A DNA stretch of 64,000 nucleotides, taken from assembly GCF_014642835.1 (NCBI RefSeq), contig NZ_BMJA01000001.1, positions 2,390,943-2,454,942 of the forward strand, given 5' to 3'. A program made the position numbers and the translations under genes. Below the pieces are notes generated by a model. That model worked only from the letters and a program-made list of their open reading frames with translations, made no database searches and was not told where the DNA came from. The stretch comes from Dyella nitratireducens. GTDB taxonomy: Bacteria; Pseudomonadota; Gammaproteobacteria; Xanthomonadales; Rhodanobacteraceae. This document shows positions 18,008 through 28,471 of the stretch, piece after piece. Positions within the stretch are counted from its first letter, which is position 1. Every line of letters starts with the position of its first letter.

Positions 18008-18943
18008 CTACAGTCGCTGTTTGCTCATGAAATTCAGGATAAGCGCCGCGATTTCGTCAACTTTTTCGTCCCATGGAAAATGGCCGGCGTCCAGCAGATG
18101 GATCTCGGCATCCGGCAGGTCATGTTTATAAGCTTCCCCGCCTGCGGCGATAAACGACGGATCATTTTTGCCCCAGAGCACCAGGGTTGGAGGCTTGTGT
18201 TCTCGAAGCCATGCTTGCCAGGCCGGATAAGCGGCGACGTTGGTGCGATAGTCGTAAAGCAGATCGCCTTGGATCTCGCGCTGTCCGGGGCGTGACAGGT
18301 GCGCGTATTCGTCCGTCCAGGTGTCCGGGTTATAGCGCTCCGGATGGGCAGTTCCAAGCGTGTGGCGTTTTTCGGTAGCTTCGAACGAGATGAAGGCATC
18401 GAGGACTTCCGGATGCGCTTTCGGGTCGGCCCAATAGTGCGCGATCACGCTCCACTTCTTGCCGAGGCCTTCCTGATACGCGTTGGCATTGGAGATGATC
18501 AAGGCCTGCACCCGTTGCGGATGCGCAAGCATGATCCGAAAACCGACCGGGCCGCCGTAATCGTGCATGTAAAGCGTGTATCGATTCACGCCGAGTTGCT
18601 CGAGCAAATCGTTGGTCGTTTTCGCCAGATGATCGAATGTATAGGTGTACGCAGATGGAGCCGGGGTGTCGCTTTGACCGAAGCTCGGATAATCCGGTGC
18701 GATCAGATGGAAGCGCGCAGCAAGCAGCGGAATGAGGGCATCGAATTGCCGCGACGATGACGGAAAACCGTGCAATAGCACGATGGTTGGCGCGTCCTTG
18801 GGACCCGCCTCACGATAGAAGATGCCAACGCCGTCGACTGTTGCGCGATGGTAGGTGGTCGTGGCGGAGGTCGAAGTGAGAGAGGTTGCATGCGCCGAGG
18901 CTCCCAGCAACATGCTTGCAGCCAAGAGGGAAAGATTTTTCAT
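18008..18943 (-). CDS. Secreted epoxide hydrolase/haloalkane dehalogenase-like alpha/beta hydrolase
   Basis: 311 residues with a signal peptide ending near SAHA and GGAG before the start. The oxyanion motif is LLHGFPSSS. The nucleophile is an aspartate in MHDYGG, not a serine, which is characteristic of epoxide hydrolases and dehalogenases. The acid lies in LWGKND and the histidine in DAGHFPWDE. Its natural substrate is unknown. It converges with the asparagine-synthase-like gene. Confidence 0.85.
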   Translation of the reverse strand: MKNLSLLAASMLLGASAHATSLTSTSATTTYHRATVDGVGIFYREAGPKDAPTIVLLHGFPSSSRQFDALIPLLAARFHLIAPDYPSFGQSDTPAPSAYTYTFDHLAKTTNDLLEQLGVNRYTLYMHDYGGPVGFRIMLAHPQRVQALIISNANAYQEGLGKKWSVIAHYWADPKAHPEVLDAFISFEATEKRHTLGTAHPERYNPDTWTDEYAHLSRPGQREIQGDLLYDYRTNVAAYPAWQAWLREHKPPTLVLWGKNDPSFIAAGGEAYKHDLPDAEIHLLDAGHFPWDEKVDEIAALILNFMSKQRL

Positions 18944-19025
18944 CTGCGTTCTCCAGCGTCATCAGCAAGTGTGCGCCCAGTCCGGACCTGATGCATCGGC
19001 GCCGTCCGTCGAGTGCATCACGCCA

Positions 19026-19559
19026 TCAAGCCGGAACGTACGTCAACCTGATCACGTCCTCGCCGATTAAATCGCTGGCCACGAAGCGGAGCGGCGGTCG
19101 AGGGCCCATGAAGAATGGCTTGCCACGACCAAGCACGACAGGGCGGAAGTAGAGTTGATACTCATCGATGAGACCAAGGTCGCTCAGGCTTCGCGCCAGG
19201 TCTGGTCCGGCAACGTCGATCTCCCCGGCGAGCCTGGCCTTCAGTCCCCGTATTGCCGCCTCGATGTCATCGGCGACAAGGGTGGCATTCGGGCCGACTG
19301 ACGCCAGCGAGCGCGACACGACCCACTTTGGTTTGCTCCGCCATACCGCCGCAAAGTTGCGGTCGTCCGCGTCCCAATCCGGCAGGTCTTCGTCCCAATA
19401 ACGCATGATCTCGTACATGCGGCGGCCGTACAGCATGCCCGCCAGGTTGCGCACGTGTTCTACGAAATAACGAGCGACCAACGGAGCAGGGGGGCCTAGT
19501 TCCTGGTGGTCGACATAGCCATCGAGGGACTGCATCAATCCGAACACGAACTTTGCCAT
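19026..19559 (-). CDS. RibD C-terminal/dihydrofolate reductase-like protein
   Basis: 177 residues, with GGAGG before the ATG. It starts KFVFGLMQSLDGYVD, the usual N-terminus of the RibD_C family. It continues with MLYGRRMYEIMRYWDEDLPD and ends with VVLGRGKPFF and DVIRLTYVPA. These proteins are NADPH-dependent reductases of unknown substrate, distinct from true FolA. The gene stands alone between the hydrolase and the efflux operon. Confidence 0.85.
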   Translation of the reverse strand: MAKFVFGLMQSLDGYVDHQELGPPAPLVARYFVEHVRNLAGMLYGRRMYEIMRYWDEDLPDWDADDRNFAAVWRSKPKWVVSRSLASVGPNATLVADDIEAAIRGLKARLAGEIDVAGPDLARSLSDLGLIDEYQLYFRPVVLGRGKPFFMGPRPPLRFVASDLIGEDVIRLTYVPA

Positions 19560-19732
19560 GGGAAACCTCCGCTCGAGAGTCTTCAGGACAGTATGTGGTG
19601 CGAGTGCCTTGGAACCGGTCTATTCACTACGACGACGAATGGCGAAACCAGAACTCTACAAGGTGCCCGGAAAAAATGGCTTCTTTCATAGGGAGCATGG
19701 GTCGGCTCAAACGGCGATAGCTAACGTGGCAT

Positions 19733-22700
19733 CTATCCGGCAGAGGACGGGGCTGCATGAACCATGGCAGCCTTGCGTATCCGGTGTAACGCGAGCAATC
19801 GGAACGCCGCCGGCAAAACAACCATCGACAGAAGAGGCGCCGTCAGCATGCCGCCGATCATCGGCGCTGCGATGCGCTGCATAACCTCTGAACCCGCGCC
19901 GTGTCCAAGTAGGATCGGGAACAAGCCCGCCAGGATGACGGCGACCGTCATGGCCTTGGGGCGCACACGTTGCACCGCACCTTCGCGAATCGCCATGTCT
20001 AGTTCGGTAACACCGGCATGCGGGTTTTGCTCAAGCTGCCGGTCCCACGTATGGCGAAGATATAACAGCATCACGACACCGAATTCAGCCGCCACGCCAC
20101 TGAGTGCAATGAAACCGATCATGGTCGCCACGGATACCGCATGGCCAAGCAGCCAGATAAGCCACAGGCCACCTACCAATGCGAGCGGCACACTTGCCAT
20201 GATCAAAGCGGCTTCACTGGAGCGGCGAAAGACAACAAAGATCAGCCCGAAAATGATCGCAAGCGCGACAGGTACGACGAGCTTCAGGCGTTGCATGGCG
20301 CTCTCCAAATACTCGAATTGTCCCGACCAGGCGATGGTCACGCCGGATGGCAGCGAAACGTGTTCCGCCACGGCGCGCTGCAAGCGGCTCACGACCGTCC
20401 CCAGGTCGCTGCCGGACGTATCGACGTAAACGTACGTCGCCAACTGGCCATTCTCGCTTTTCAGATCGGATGGCCCCGCATCCAGGCTAACGTCGGCGAT
20501 TTGAGCGAGCGTGAGCTGTGTCCCGTTGGCAAGCAAAGGCAACGCCCGCAACGCTTCGACCGAATCACGCACGAGTCGCGGGTAGCGCACGACGATGGGA
20601 TAGCGCTCCCGCCCTTCAACGGTCTGCCCAATGGGATCGCCACCCACTACCGTGGCGATGAGCTGCTGCACCTGATCCTGCGTCAGCCCATAGCGCGCGG
20701 CGGCATCCCGCCGCACGTGCACGTCGATGTAACGGCCACTGGTGGGACGTTCCGCAATGGCGGAGCTCACGCCCGGCACGGTCCGGGCCACGATCTCGAT
20801 GCGATCCGCCGCGGTTTGCAGGGTCATCAAATCGGTACCCAGTACCTTGATGCCGATCGGACTCTTAATGCCGGTGGACAGCATGTCGATCCGGTTGCGA
20901 ATCGGCGGCACAAAGAGATTGGTCAAGCCGGGTACGCGCACGGCCTTGTCCAGCTCCGCCTCGATCCTGGCCATGGTCATCCCGGGGCGCCATTGATCCT
21001 TGGGCTTGAAGGTGATCGTGGTCTCGAACATCTCCAGCGGTGCCGGATCGGTTGCGCTTTGGGCGCGTCCAGCCTTGCCGAAAACATGATCGACTTCCGG
21101 AACGGTCTTGATCATGCGGTCGGTGAGCTGCAGCAACTGCGCGGCCTTGTCGGCGGAAAGTCCGGTCAGCGCCGTCGGCATGTACAACAAGGTGCCTTCA
21201 TCCATGGGCGGCATGAACTCGCCGCCTAACTGGCTCATGGGTATCGCTGCACTCAGCAACAGCGCGCCGGCCAGCGCGAGCGTTGTTTTTGGATAGCGCA
21301 GCACTGCGTCCAGAATCGGCCGATACAGAGCCATCAGGCCGCGATTGAGTGGGTTGTCGTTCTCATGATGAATACGGCCCCGCACGAGATAACCCATCAA
21401 CACCGGTACCAAGGTAATGGCCAATCCCGCCGCCGCGGCCATCGCGTACGTCTTGGTGAAAGCAAGCGGCTTGAAGAGCTTGCCTTCCTGTCCTTGAAGC
21501 GCAAACACCGGTACGAATGACAGCGCGATGATGAGAAGACTGATGAACAGCGCCGGCCCCACTTCGGCCGCCGATTGCGCCACCAGCTCCCAGCGAGCCG
21601 CCGCTTGCGGCTCTTTTCCATCATGGGCATCGCGCCAATGTTCCAGATGCTTGTGCGTGTTCTCGATCATCACGATGGCAGCGTCCACCATCGCGCCGAT
21701 GGCGATCGCAATGCCGCCCAGTGACATCAAGTTGGCCGACACGCCTTGCACGTTCATCACGATGAAAGCGGCCAGCACGCCCAACGGCAGTGTGATGACC
21801 GCAACGAAAGCCGATCGCAGATGACCAAGGAACAAGGCACACACCAATGCGACAACCAGGAACTCCTCCAGCAACTTGCCCCAGACGTTCTCGACGGCCG
21901 CGTCGATCAGCTGCGACCGGTCGTAGGTCGGCACAATCTCCACGCCTGCCGGCAGGCTGCGCCGGAGTTCGGCCAGTTTGGCCTTGACGGCGGCAATCGC
22001 GGTCCGTGCATTCTTCCCCGATCGCAGCACGATCACACCGCCGGCCACCTCGCCCTGGCCATCCAGTTCTGCGATACCGCGTCGAAAGGTGGGGCCGCGC
22101 CGTACGGTTGCGACATCGCGCAACAGCACCGGTATACCGACGTTGTTGGTGACGACAGGAACGTTTTCGAAGTCGCTGCGCGTTTTCAAATAACCTTCGC
22201 TGCGCACCATCAGTTCGGCCTCGCCTTGCTCAATGACCGAACCGCCATTCGCGCCATTGGCAGCGCGAACGGCGTCAATCAGTTGGGTGACGGTCATGCC
22301 GCGAGCAGCAAGTGCCTGAGGATCAGGAACGATCTGCCAGGCGCGCTCCATGCCTCCGATGCTGGCTACTTCCGCAACATCGGGCACCGTCTTCAGCTGG
22401 TAGCGAAGAAACCAGTCCTGCATCGCCCGCAGCTGACCCAGGTCGTGTTGCCCGGTGCGATCGACCAGTGCGTACTCGTAGATCCATCCAAGTCCCGTTG
22501 CATCGGGTCCCAAGGCGGGATTTACGCCGGCTGGAAGACTGCTGCGAACCTGACTCAGATACTCCAGTACGCGTGATCGCGCCCAATAGAGATCCGTGTT
22601 GTCGTCAAACAGCACGTAGACATAGGAGTCACCGAAAAACGAATAGCCGCGCACGACCTTGGCTCCGGGTACGGACAGCATGGTCGTGGCGAGGGGATAG

Positions 22701-22897
22701 GTAACTTGATCCTCTACCACTTGCGGCGACTGACCCGGCCAGGTCGTACGGATGATCACCTGCGTGTCGGAAAGATCGGGTAACGCATCAATCGGCGTAT
22801 GCGTGGTGGCATACACCCCGATGACGGCCAGAACCATCGCAGCCAGTAACACGAACACGCGATGCGCGATGGCGGCACGAATCAGCGCGGCAATCAT
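19733..22897 (-). CDS. cusA: CusA/CzcA-type heavy-metal RND efflux pump, inner-membrane subunit
   Basis: 1054 residues, normal for the heavy-metal efflux RND branch. It starts [22 protein letters not shown] and has the two large periplasmic loops. [21 protein letters not shown] and [23 protein letters not shown] are hallmarks of CusA-like pumps. Proton-driven transport of Cu(I)/Ag(I) is likely, but the metal is inferred from the Met-rich adaptor and the neighbours. The start overlaps the adaptor stop by four bases (ATGA). It is the last gene of the operon. Confidence 0.92.
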   Translation of the reverse strand: MIAALIRAAIAHRVFVLLAAMVLAVIGVYATTHTPIDALPDLSDTQVIIRTTWPGQSPQVVEDQVTYPLATTMLSVPGAKVVRGYSFFGDSYVYVLFDDNTDLYWARSRVLEYLSQVRSSLPAGVNPALGPDATGLGWIYEYALVDRTGQHDLGQLRAMQDWFLRYQLKTVPDVAEVASIGGMERAWQIVPDPQALAARGMTVTQLIDAVRAANGANGGSVIEQGEAELMVRSEGYLKTRSDFENVPVVTNNVGIPVLLRDVATVRRGPTFRRGIAELDGQGEVAGGVIVLRSGKNARTAIAAVKAKLAELRRSLPAGVEIVPTYDRSQLIDAAVENVWGKLLEEFLVVALVCALFLGHLRSAFVAVITLPLGVLAAFIVMNVQGVSANLMSLGGIAIAIGAMVDAAIVMIENTHKHLEHWRDAHDGKEPQAAARWELVAQSAAEVGPALFISLLIIALSFVPVFALQGQEGKLFKPLAFTKTYAMAAAAGLAITLVPVLMGYLVRGRIHHENDNPLNRGLMALYRPILDAVLRYPKTTLALAGALLLSAAIPMSQLGGEFMPPMDEGTLLYMPTALTGLSADKAAQLLQLTDRMIKTVPEVDHVFGKAGRAQSATDPAPLEMFETTITFKPKDQWRPGMTMARIEAELDKAVRVPGLTNLFVPPIRNRIDMLSTGIKSPIGIKVLGTDLMTLQTAADRIEIVARTVPGVSSAIAERPTSGRYIDVHVRRDAAARYGLTQDQVQQLIATVVGGDPIGQTVEGRERYPIVVRYPRLVRDSVEALRALPLLANGTQLTLAQIADVSLDAGPSDLKSENGQLATYVYVDTSGSDLGTVVSRLQRAVAEHVSLPSGVTIAWSGQFEYLESAMQRLKLVVPVALAIIFGLIFVVFRRSSEAALIMASVPLALVGGLWLIWLLGHAVSVATMIGFIALSGVAAEFGVVMLLYLRHTWDRQLEQNPHAGVTELDMAIREGAVQRVRPKAMTVAVILAGLFPILLGHGAGSEVMQRIAAPMIGGMLTAPLLSMVVLPAAFRLLALHRIRKAAMVHAAPSSAG

Positions 22898-24177
22898 GGC
22901 TGATCTCCCATGGGCATCGCTGACGTCGACGTGCTCGTTGCCGAGGCGGGTTGAGCGGCATGGGTATCGAGCCGATCGAGCGCACCGGACAAGCTTGCTT
23001 CCGAATCAATCAGGAATTGACCGGACACCACGACTTTTTCGTTGCCCTGCAGACCGGCGAGAATTTCCGTGTATCCCTGTGAGGAGCGGCCCGTGCGTAC
23101 GGCGACGGGGCGGAAGTGTCCGTTTCCCTCGACGACGATCAAGCGTGCTTCAGGACCTGACGTGATGAGTGCATCGCTTGGTACAGCCACTACCGCTTCG
23201 CCATTTGCCGGTGCGACGCGCACCGAGGCAAACATGCCCGGACTCAGCGCGCCATCCGCGTTATCGAGCACGATGCGCGCACGCTGCGTGCGTGTCATGG
23301 CGTCGATATCGGGCAGCAAGGTTTCCACGCTGCCGTGGAACTCGCGTCCGGGCAGCGCATCCGCCGTAACCGTCACGGGTGTGCCACGACGTACTGTTCC
23401 AGCAATGGCTTGAGGAAGTGCGGCTTCGACCCACACCGTGGACAGGCCATTGACGGTCATCAGGGTCTGGCCGGCAGTAACGCGTTGCCCTTCGCGTACA
23501 TCCAGCGCAGTCACGACACCGCTCGCAGGTGCATGCAGTGTTATGCCGCCGTTCGGACCACGACGTGCGCTTTGGATATCAGCGTCGGTCAGGCCCAGAA
23601 CATCCAGGCGCTGCCGTGCAGCCGCTCGCAATGCCTTGGCGTCGACCGATTGTGCTTGCTGAAGCGCGCTGTACTCGGCCAGCGCCGAATCCCATTCGGG
23701 CGCCAACAGGGTTGCCAACGGCTCGCCCGCCACAATGGCGGTGTACGGAGCGCGTACGTAGAGTTGGCTGATGACACCGTCGACGCGAGCGCTGATCGTC
23801 GTGGCTTGCCGCAGATCCCAGGTCACGGTGCCGGGAACCTGGCTTACCGAAGCTAGCACCCGATGCTCCACTGGGGCGGTTCGTATGCCCAGATTTTGCA
23901 CGGTAGCCGGATCAATCCGGACGATGTTCGGGTCAGCGCCTTCATCGGCGTACTTGGGCACCATTTGCATGCCCATGGGCGACAAACCCGGGTGATCGAA
24001 ATGCTGATTCGGCACCATGGTGTCGTACCAATACAGAATGTTCTTGGTCTGCGTTCCGGGTGTCGCGGTGACCGGTGGCATGGATGACGACGAGAGATGT
24101 CGACCACCGAGGTAGCCAACAGCAAGCAATAGCGCTGCGATGAAGACAGCAGCAAAAGCGATCAGCGCACGCTTCAT
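22894..24177 (-). CDS. cusB: CusB-type RND efflux periplasmic adaptor
   Basis: 427 residues from the ATG at 24177. One N-terminal membrane segment is followed by the heavy-metal binding motif [10 protein letters not shown]...[21 protein letters not shown], found in CusB-like adaptors. The hairpin, lipoyl-like and beta-barrel regions follow, and the tail is rich in Ser/Thr/Met. It links the outer-membrane channel to the RND pump. It overlaps both neighbours by four bases, showing tight coupling. Confidence 0.9.
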   Translation of the reverse strand: MKRALIAFAAVFIAALLLAVGYLGGRHLSSSSMPPVTATPGTQTKNILYWYDTMVPNQHFDHPGLSPMGMQMVPKYADEGADPNIVRIDPATVQNLGIRTAPVEHRVLASVSQVPGTVTWDLRQATTISARVDGVISQLYVRAPYTAIVAGEPLATLLAPEWDSALAEYSALQQAQSVDAKALRAAARQRLDVLGLTDADIQSARRGPNGGITLHAPASGVVTALDVREGQRVTAGQTLMTVNGLSTVWVEAALPQAIAGTVRRGTPVTVTADALPGREFHGSVETLLPDIDAMTRTQRARIVLDNADGALSPGMFASVRVAPANGEAVVAVPSDALITSGPEARLIVVEGNGHFRPVAVRTGRSSQGYTEILAGLQGNEKVVVSGQFLIDSEASLSGALDRLDTHAAQPASATSTSTSAMPMGDQP

Positions 24178-25448
24178 GGCATGGCCTCCGACGTCGGTAA
24201 CAGATAAGACAGCGATGCCCACAACCGTGCGCGCGACGTCAGTGCGTCGACGTAGGCCAGGCGCAGTTCGATTTCGTCGCGACGAGCATCCAGCCAGGGT
24301 TGCAATGGACCACCCCCACGGTAGGCAGCCAATGCCGTTTGCGTGCGATCACGATCAAGCGGAAGCATCGTGTCTTGGTATCGCTGGATCTGACGCGCCA
24401 AGCCCTGCCAGCTCGCCACCGTGCGTGCGATGACGGCGCGTTGCTCGCGGCGTGCGTCCTCATGCGCATCCTGTGCGGCTTCCCATTGCTCTTCTTTCGC
24501 ACTGATGGCTCGGTCCTGCCGATTGCGTGTGAACAACGGCAGACTCACGCCGAATTCCACCATCACCATGTCCGACAGCGGCCCCGCGCGTTGGCCGTAA
24601 AGAAAACTCACGCTCCAGTCGGGATGTTTCGTCGCACGTGCACGATCCAGCGCGGCCTGCGCAACCTGCTCGCGGGACGCCCAGACTTGCATCGGCGCTT
24701 GCTGATCGACGGCTTGCTCCAGATGTTCTGGTGCGACCGGCAACTTTCCGAAGTCGGGCGCATCGCCAAGATCCGTCATGGTCTGTCCCAGCCAGCGCTG
24801 CAAACCCGCTTGAGCCCCCGCAATGTCCGCATCGGCCGCTTCCAGGCGATTGTCGAGTGCAGCCGCCTCGGCGCGAACGGTCAACGCATCCGTGGCGCTG
24901 CCGCCGCCACCTTTCAATCGCGCCTGCGCAATGTGCACGGCCAGCGCATTTTCAGCGTGAAGCTCGGAAAGTAGCGCACGCTTTTGCCGGGCTGCCCACA
25001 GGTCAATCCAGGCATCCGCGATGCGTTCCTGCACCGACGCCATGGTGTCGGCGCCCTCCGCATCGGCCGCCTTGACGTCTGCATCCGCCACTTCGCGATC
25101 AGCCGATCGTGCGGCCCGGGAGGGAAGCGCCTGTGTGACGCCAATGACGCGCATCGTCATGGGATCAGAGCGAATGCTGAAAGCGCCTGGTGCGGTGATA
25201 GGAAAATTCTGGACACCAACATTCAATGTGGGATCAGGCAAGCGACCGGCGCGAACGGCTTCTTCGTGCATCGATGCAACGTGTGCGTGATGCGCCATGA
25301 GCACGGGTGCCTGGGCCATACCTTTTTGAACGGCGGCTTCCAGCGTCAACGGCGGATCTGCCGCATGTGCCGTGGAGGCCAACGCCCCGCCCAGGACGAC
25401 AGCCAATCCCGATGCCATCGCGCATCGGGTGAATCGAGAGAACAACAT
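24174..25448 (-). CDS. cusC: TolC/CusC-family outer-membrane efflux channel
   Basis: 424 residues with a signal peptide ending near ASTAHA and GGGAG before the start. Two repeats of the outer-membrane efflux protein family are visible, rich in Ala/Leu/Glu heptads; FLYGQRAGPLSDMVMVEFGVSLPLF is a typical segment. No lipobox cysteine is seen at the signal peptide, unlike E. coli CusC. It opens the tripartite efflux operon. Confidence 0.88.
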   Translation of the reverse strand: MLFSRFTRCAMASGLAVVLGGALASTAHAADPPLTLEAAVQKGMAQAPVLMAHHAHVASMHEEAVRAGRLPDPTLNVGVQNFPITAPGAFSIRSDPMTMRVIGVTQALPSRAARSADREVADADVKAADAEGADTMASVQERIADAWIDLWAARQKRALLSELHAENALAVHIAQARLKGGGGSATDALTVRAEAAALDNRLEAADADIAGAQAGLQRWLGQTMTDLGDAPDFGKLPVAPEHLEQAVDQQAPMQVWASREQVAQAALDRARATKHPDWSVSFLYGQRAGPLSDMVMVEFGVSLPLFTRNRQDRAISAKEEQWEAAQDAHEDARREQRAVIARTVASWQGLARQIQRYQDTMLPLDRDRTQTALAAYRGGGPLQPWLDARRDEIELRLAYVDALTSRARLWASLSYLLPTSEAMP

Positions 25449-25523
25449 GATGGGTACTCCCAGCAGCTGATGACCATCGCACCCAGACGGGCACGACGAC
25501 GCTTCAACGCGAAGCGCAACTGG

Positions 25524-25985
25524 CTAAATCAACAGGGAGCAGAACAGGAGGTTTGTCGGTGGTGGCGTTCGAAGACGGTCACGTTGTCGCCGGTGGGGCG
25601 TCATCGGCGACGACAGCGCGACAGCCATCGGCAACGAGGGAGGCAGGGCCACCAGAACGCTGGGTGGTACAGACAGTGAATGAATCGCAGTGGGAGCAGA
25701 CGCATCGGATGCACAGTGCCTGGCACATAGCGCCCGGTCCGCTGCGGTGTGTTTCATCTGCGGGCAGGTTGACGCCATGGCCGCGTCGGCTCGCGAGGTG
25801 CCCATCGCCATCGTCGGACTCATTGCGCCATCCGGCATGTTGCAGACATAAGCGGCGAGTGCCGACTGCAGTCCCACCATGAACAGCAGTCCCCCGAGCA
25901 GCAGCCAACGCGTCAGCCGCGCGCGACGAATATCGCGTAAACGCCAACGGGTAGGACCCAGCTTGGGGATCGACAGGTGCATCAT
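25524..25985 (-). CDS. Small Cys/His/Met-rich membrane or secreted protein at the head of the efflux operon
   Basis: 153 residues from the first of two tandem ATGs (25985 or 25982). A hydrophobic segment at about residues 28-48 (WLLLGGLLFMVGLQSALAAYVC) is a signal or membrane anchor. It is followed by CNMPDGAMSPTMAMG and CPQMKHTAADRALCARHCASD, which offer several soft-metal ligands. The C-terminus is proline/arginine-rich. The family is not recognised. Its position 75 bases before the efflux channel suggests a role in metal sensing or delivery (inference). Confidence 0.6.
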   Translation of the reverse strand: MMHLSIPKLGPTRWRLRDIRRARLTRWLLLGGLLFMVGLQSALAAYVCNMPDGAMSPTMAMGTSRADAAMASTCPQMKHTAADRALCARHCASDASAPTAIHSLSVPPSVLVALPPSLPMAVALSSPMTPHRRQRDRLRTPPPTNLLFCSLLI

Positions 25986-26180
25986 GGGAGATGGATTGTA
26001 CTCTCGCCCAACGGAAGCGTTGCTCTTCCCTAAGTTCGCCGACGAGCGCGAATGGTTACATGCGCCCAGGATGACCTGATCTATTCCACGCATCCGGCGT
26101 GACGCGCTATGCCCGAAGCACAGTCGAGAAACTCAAACAGTATCTTGAAACGGACCCAGCAACGCAGGGGTGTCTTAGTC

Positions 26181-26543
26181 TTAGGTCGCGCGTCGGCGCG
26201 TTCGCGATGTGGTGGCAGTGCGAGGCTTGGATGTCCGCGTCGCCGGGCGTGCGCAGCTCTGCCCTTGGCAGCAGTTTTCCGTCAGGTAGCCAACGAGATC
26301 GTTCATCGCCTCGATGACAGGGGCGTAGTAGACGAAGCGCCCGCTTTGTCGGCTCGTCACGAGGCCAGCGTACAGCAGCTCTTTGAGATGAAACGACAGC
26401 GTGGCATTGGGGATGCCCAGCGTTTCCCCAATCGTTCCCACCGGCAAACCTTCAGGGCCTTGCTCGACCAGCAAACGAAAAATCGCCAGACGCGATTCCT
26501 GCGCGAGTGCGGAGAGCATTTTGACAGTCTGTGCGATCTGCAT
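26181..26543 (-). CDS. arsR: ArsR-family metalloregulator
   Basis: 120 residues. The winged helix-turn-helix is LAIFRLLVEQGPEGLPVGTIGETLGIPNATLSFHLKELLYAGLV, then RQSGRFVYYAP. Cysteines in the NCCQGQSCARP segment near the end of the fold could bind As(III). The tail is Arg/Thr-rich. It lies 188 bases downstream of acr3 on the same strand, an unusual place; the arsC-acr3 operon has lost its own leading arsR (see 28321-28419). It may control the arsenic genes in trans or the neighbouring efflux operon. Confidence 0.85.
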   Translation of the reverse strand: MQIAQTVKMLSALAQESRLAIFRLLVEQGPEGLPVGTIGETLGIPNATLSFHLKELLYAGLVTSRQSGRFVYYAPVIEAMNDLVGYLTENCCQGQSCARPATRTSKPRTATTSRTRRRAT

Positions 26544-26731
26544 GGTTGGGAATGATGGTGTGAAGCTTCAAGGGGTTAGTGTAGCGGACCGGCCGTCCCT
26601 GGGTGGCTCAGCGCGTTCTTTCGTTTAAACGCATAAAAAAGTGCTGCCCATAGCATCAGGATGGGATTGATGAACGTAATTGAAAACATCGCATCGTGAG
26701 ATTTTCCTCATTCGCCAAATATGCATCTGCG

Positions 26732-27811
26732 TTACGCGCGTGCCTCGTACCAGTGACGCGAGCGATTCACGACACTGACCACGGAAAGCATGACTGGCAC
26801 CTCGATCAGCACGCCAACCACGGTGGCGAGCGCCGCACCGGAGTGCACGCCAAAAAGGCCCACCGCCGTGGCCACGGCAAGCTCGAAGAAATTGCTCGCA
26901 CCAATCAGCGACGAAGGGCCGGCCACGCAGTGAGGCACCTTGAGCTGACGGTTGAGCAGATACGCGAGGCCCGAGTTGAAGTAAACCTGGATCAGGATCG
27001 GTACCGCGAGCATGGCAATAACCAGCGGTTGTTCGAGAATCTGCTGGCCCTGGAAGCCAAACAACAACACGAGCGTTGCCAGGAGTGCCACTAGCGAGAC
27101 GGGGCCAAGGCGGTGCAGCAGTGACTGCAGTATCGGCTGGCCACCGCGCGCCAGAATCATGTGGCGCAAGACAACACTGATGAGTACCGGTACGACGATA
27201 TAAAGAATCACCGACAAGATCAGTGTGTTCCAGGGCACCGTAATGGACGAGATGCCAAGCAAGAGCGCGACGATCGGTGTGAACGCCACCACCATGATGG
27301 CGTCGTTCAAGGCGACCTGGCTCAACGTGAAGTGCGGCTCACCGCGGCAGAGGTTGCTCCACACGAACACCATTGCCGTGCACGGCGCGGCCGCGAGCAA
27401 AATCAGACCGGCCACATAGGAATCCAGCTGCTCGGCCGGCAGGTACGCTGCAAACACATGGCGCACGAAGAACCATCCGAGCAGTGCCATCGAGAAGGGC
27501 TTCACCGCCCAATTGATGAACAACGTGACGCCAATGCCTTTCCATTGTTTCCGCACGTCGGCCAGCGCGCTGAAGTCGATCTTCAGCAACATGGGGATGA
27601 TCATCAGCCAGATCAGTACAGCCACCGGGAGGTTGACCTGCGCGGCGTGCATGTGACTGATCGCTTCAAATGTTGCGGGTAGTCGATGACCCAGCAACGT
27701 GCCAGCGACGATGCACAGGAGTACCCAGACCGTCAGGTAGCGCTCAAAGAAGCCGATGCGTGCTGGTGCAGGCGGCGTGTCTGCCAATGCGTCCGCGTGC
27801 ACCTGCGTCAT
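26732..27811 (-). CDS. acr3: ACR3-family arsenite efflux permease
   Basis: 359 residues with about ten transmembrane helices. LLAAAPCTAMVFVWS holds the conserved cysteine required for arsenite transport in ACR3. QVALNDAIMVVAFTPIVALLLG and AGPSSLIGASNFFELAVATAVGLFG are also family segments. It exports As(III) made by the arsenate reductases. The start overlaps the arsC stop by four bases. Confidence 0.93.
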   Translation of the reverse strand: MTQVHADALADTPPAPARIGFFERYLTVWVLLCIVAGTLLGHRLPATFEAISHMHAAQVNLPVAVLIWLMIIPMLLKIDFSALADVRKQWKGIGVTLFINWAVKPFSMALLGWFFVRHVFAAYLPAEQLDSYVAGLILLAAAPCTAMVFVWSNLCRGEPHFTLSQVALNDAIMVVAFTPIVALLLGISSITVPWNTLILSVILYIVVPVLISVVLRHMILARGGQPILQSLLHRLGPVSLVALLATLVLLFGFQGQQILEQPLVIAMLAVPILIQVYFNSGLAYLLNRQLKVPHCVAGPSSLIGASNFFELAVATAVGLFGVHSGAALATVVGVLIEVPVMLSVVSVVNRSRHWYEARA

Positions 27812-28320
27812 ACGTGCTCCTCCTCATCATCCATGATCGTCCCGATGCGATCGAGCGCCTGCTGCAGCGCTTCCTTGGAAAGGGTTTCCACCGGCAGGTT
27901 TAACAGCGCCAGGAGCCGGGTCGTAATGAGCGCATGGGCATGCTCGAACGCGGCAGCGATCGTCGCCGGATCGCCTTTGACGGCCGCAGGATCGGGCAGG
28001 CCCCAATGCGAACGTACGAAGTCACCAAAAAGCACCGGGCACGGTTCGCTGGCTGCGCTGTCGCACACCGTGATGACGATATCGAGCGCTGGCGCACCGT
28101 CTCCGACAAAGCGGTCCCACGACTTGCTGGATAGGTTATCGATCGGTATGCCGGCAGCCTTCAATTGATCGATGGCGTGGGGATTGACCTTGCCGGTGGG
28201 CTGGCTGCCCGCGCTATACGCCTCAAAGCGACCTTTTCCCAGACGATTGAGTGTGGCTTCCGACAGAATGCTTCGCGCGGAGTTACCTGTGCAGATGAAT
28301 AAGACGCGGCAAGGGTGCAT
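27808..28320 (-). CDS. arsC: Thioredoxin-dependent arsenate reductase (LMW phosphatase-like ArsC)
   Basis: 170 residues from the ATG at 28320, preceded by TGGAG. The P-loop is CTGNSARS near residue 10 (CX5R). Cys in ITVCDSAASEPCP corresponds to the relay cysteines. It reduces As(V) to As(III) for export by Acr3, whose gene it overlaps by four bases. The frame stays open for 33 codons upstream into an ArsR-like stub, so a fusion protein starting at 28419 is also possible. Confidence 0.9.
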   Translation of the reverse strand: MHPCRVLFICTGNSARSILSEATLNRLGKGRFEAYSAGSQPTGKVNPHAIDQLKAAGIPIDNLSSKSWDRFVGDGAPALDIVITVCDSAASEPCPVLFGDFVRSHWGLPDPAAVKGDPATIAAAFEHAHALITTRLLALLNLPVETLSKEALQQALDRIGTIMDDEEEHV

Positions 28321-28419
28321 GGTGGTCTCCAGGCAATGGATGACGAGGTAGCGGAAGATGCTGAATCGGCTGTCCTGGGCCAAACCGGCAAGCGAGCGAA
28401 CGGCGGCCTTGGTTTCCAC
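28321..28419 (-). pseudogene. ArsR N-terminal remnant fused in frame to arsC
   Basis: Starting from a GTG at 28419 the frame reads ETKAAVRSLAGLAQDSRFSIFRYLV, which matches the first helices of ArsR-type regulators, including the copy at 26181. The DNA-binding half is missing. The frame then runs through IHCLETT into the arsC start without a stop. It looks like an in-frame deletion of an original arsR. Confidence 0.65.
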
Positions 28420-28421
28420 AT

Positions 28422-28445
28422 TTCCATATTGATAGAATTATGGAA
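28422..28445. promoter_or_regulatory. ArsR-type operator between arsC and arsH
   Basis: TTCCATA and TATGGAA form 7-base inverted arms separated by 10 AT-rich bases. The site lies between the divergent arsC and arsH genes, directly upstream of the ArsR remnant, where an ArsR operator is expected. Confidence 0.6.
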
Positions 28446-28471
28446 TACAAGCAACAGGATGTGGCGCACTC

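Noticed and set aside
20141-21229. A 362-codon plus-strand frame inside cusA
   Set aside because: Antisense shadow of the RND pump; no start signal and low-complexity composition.
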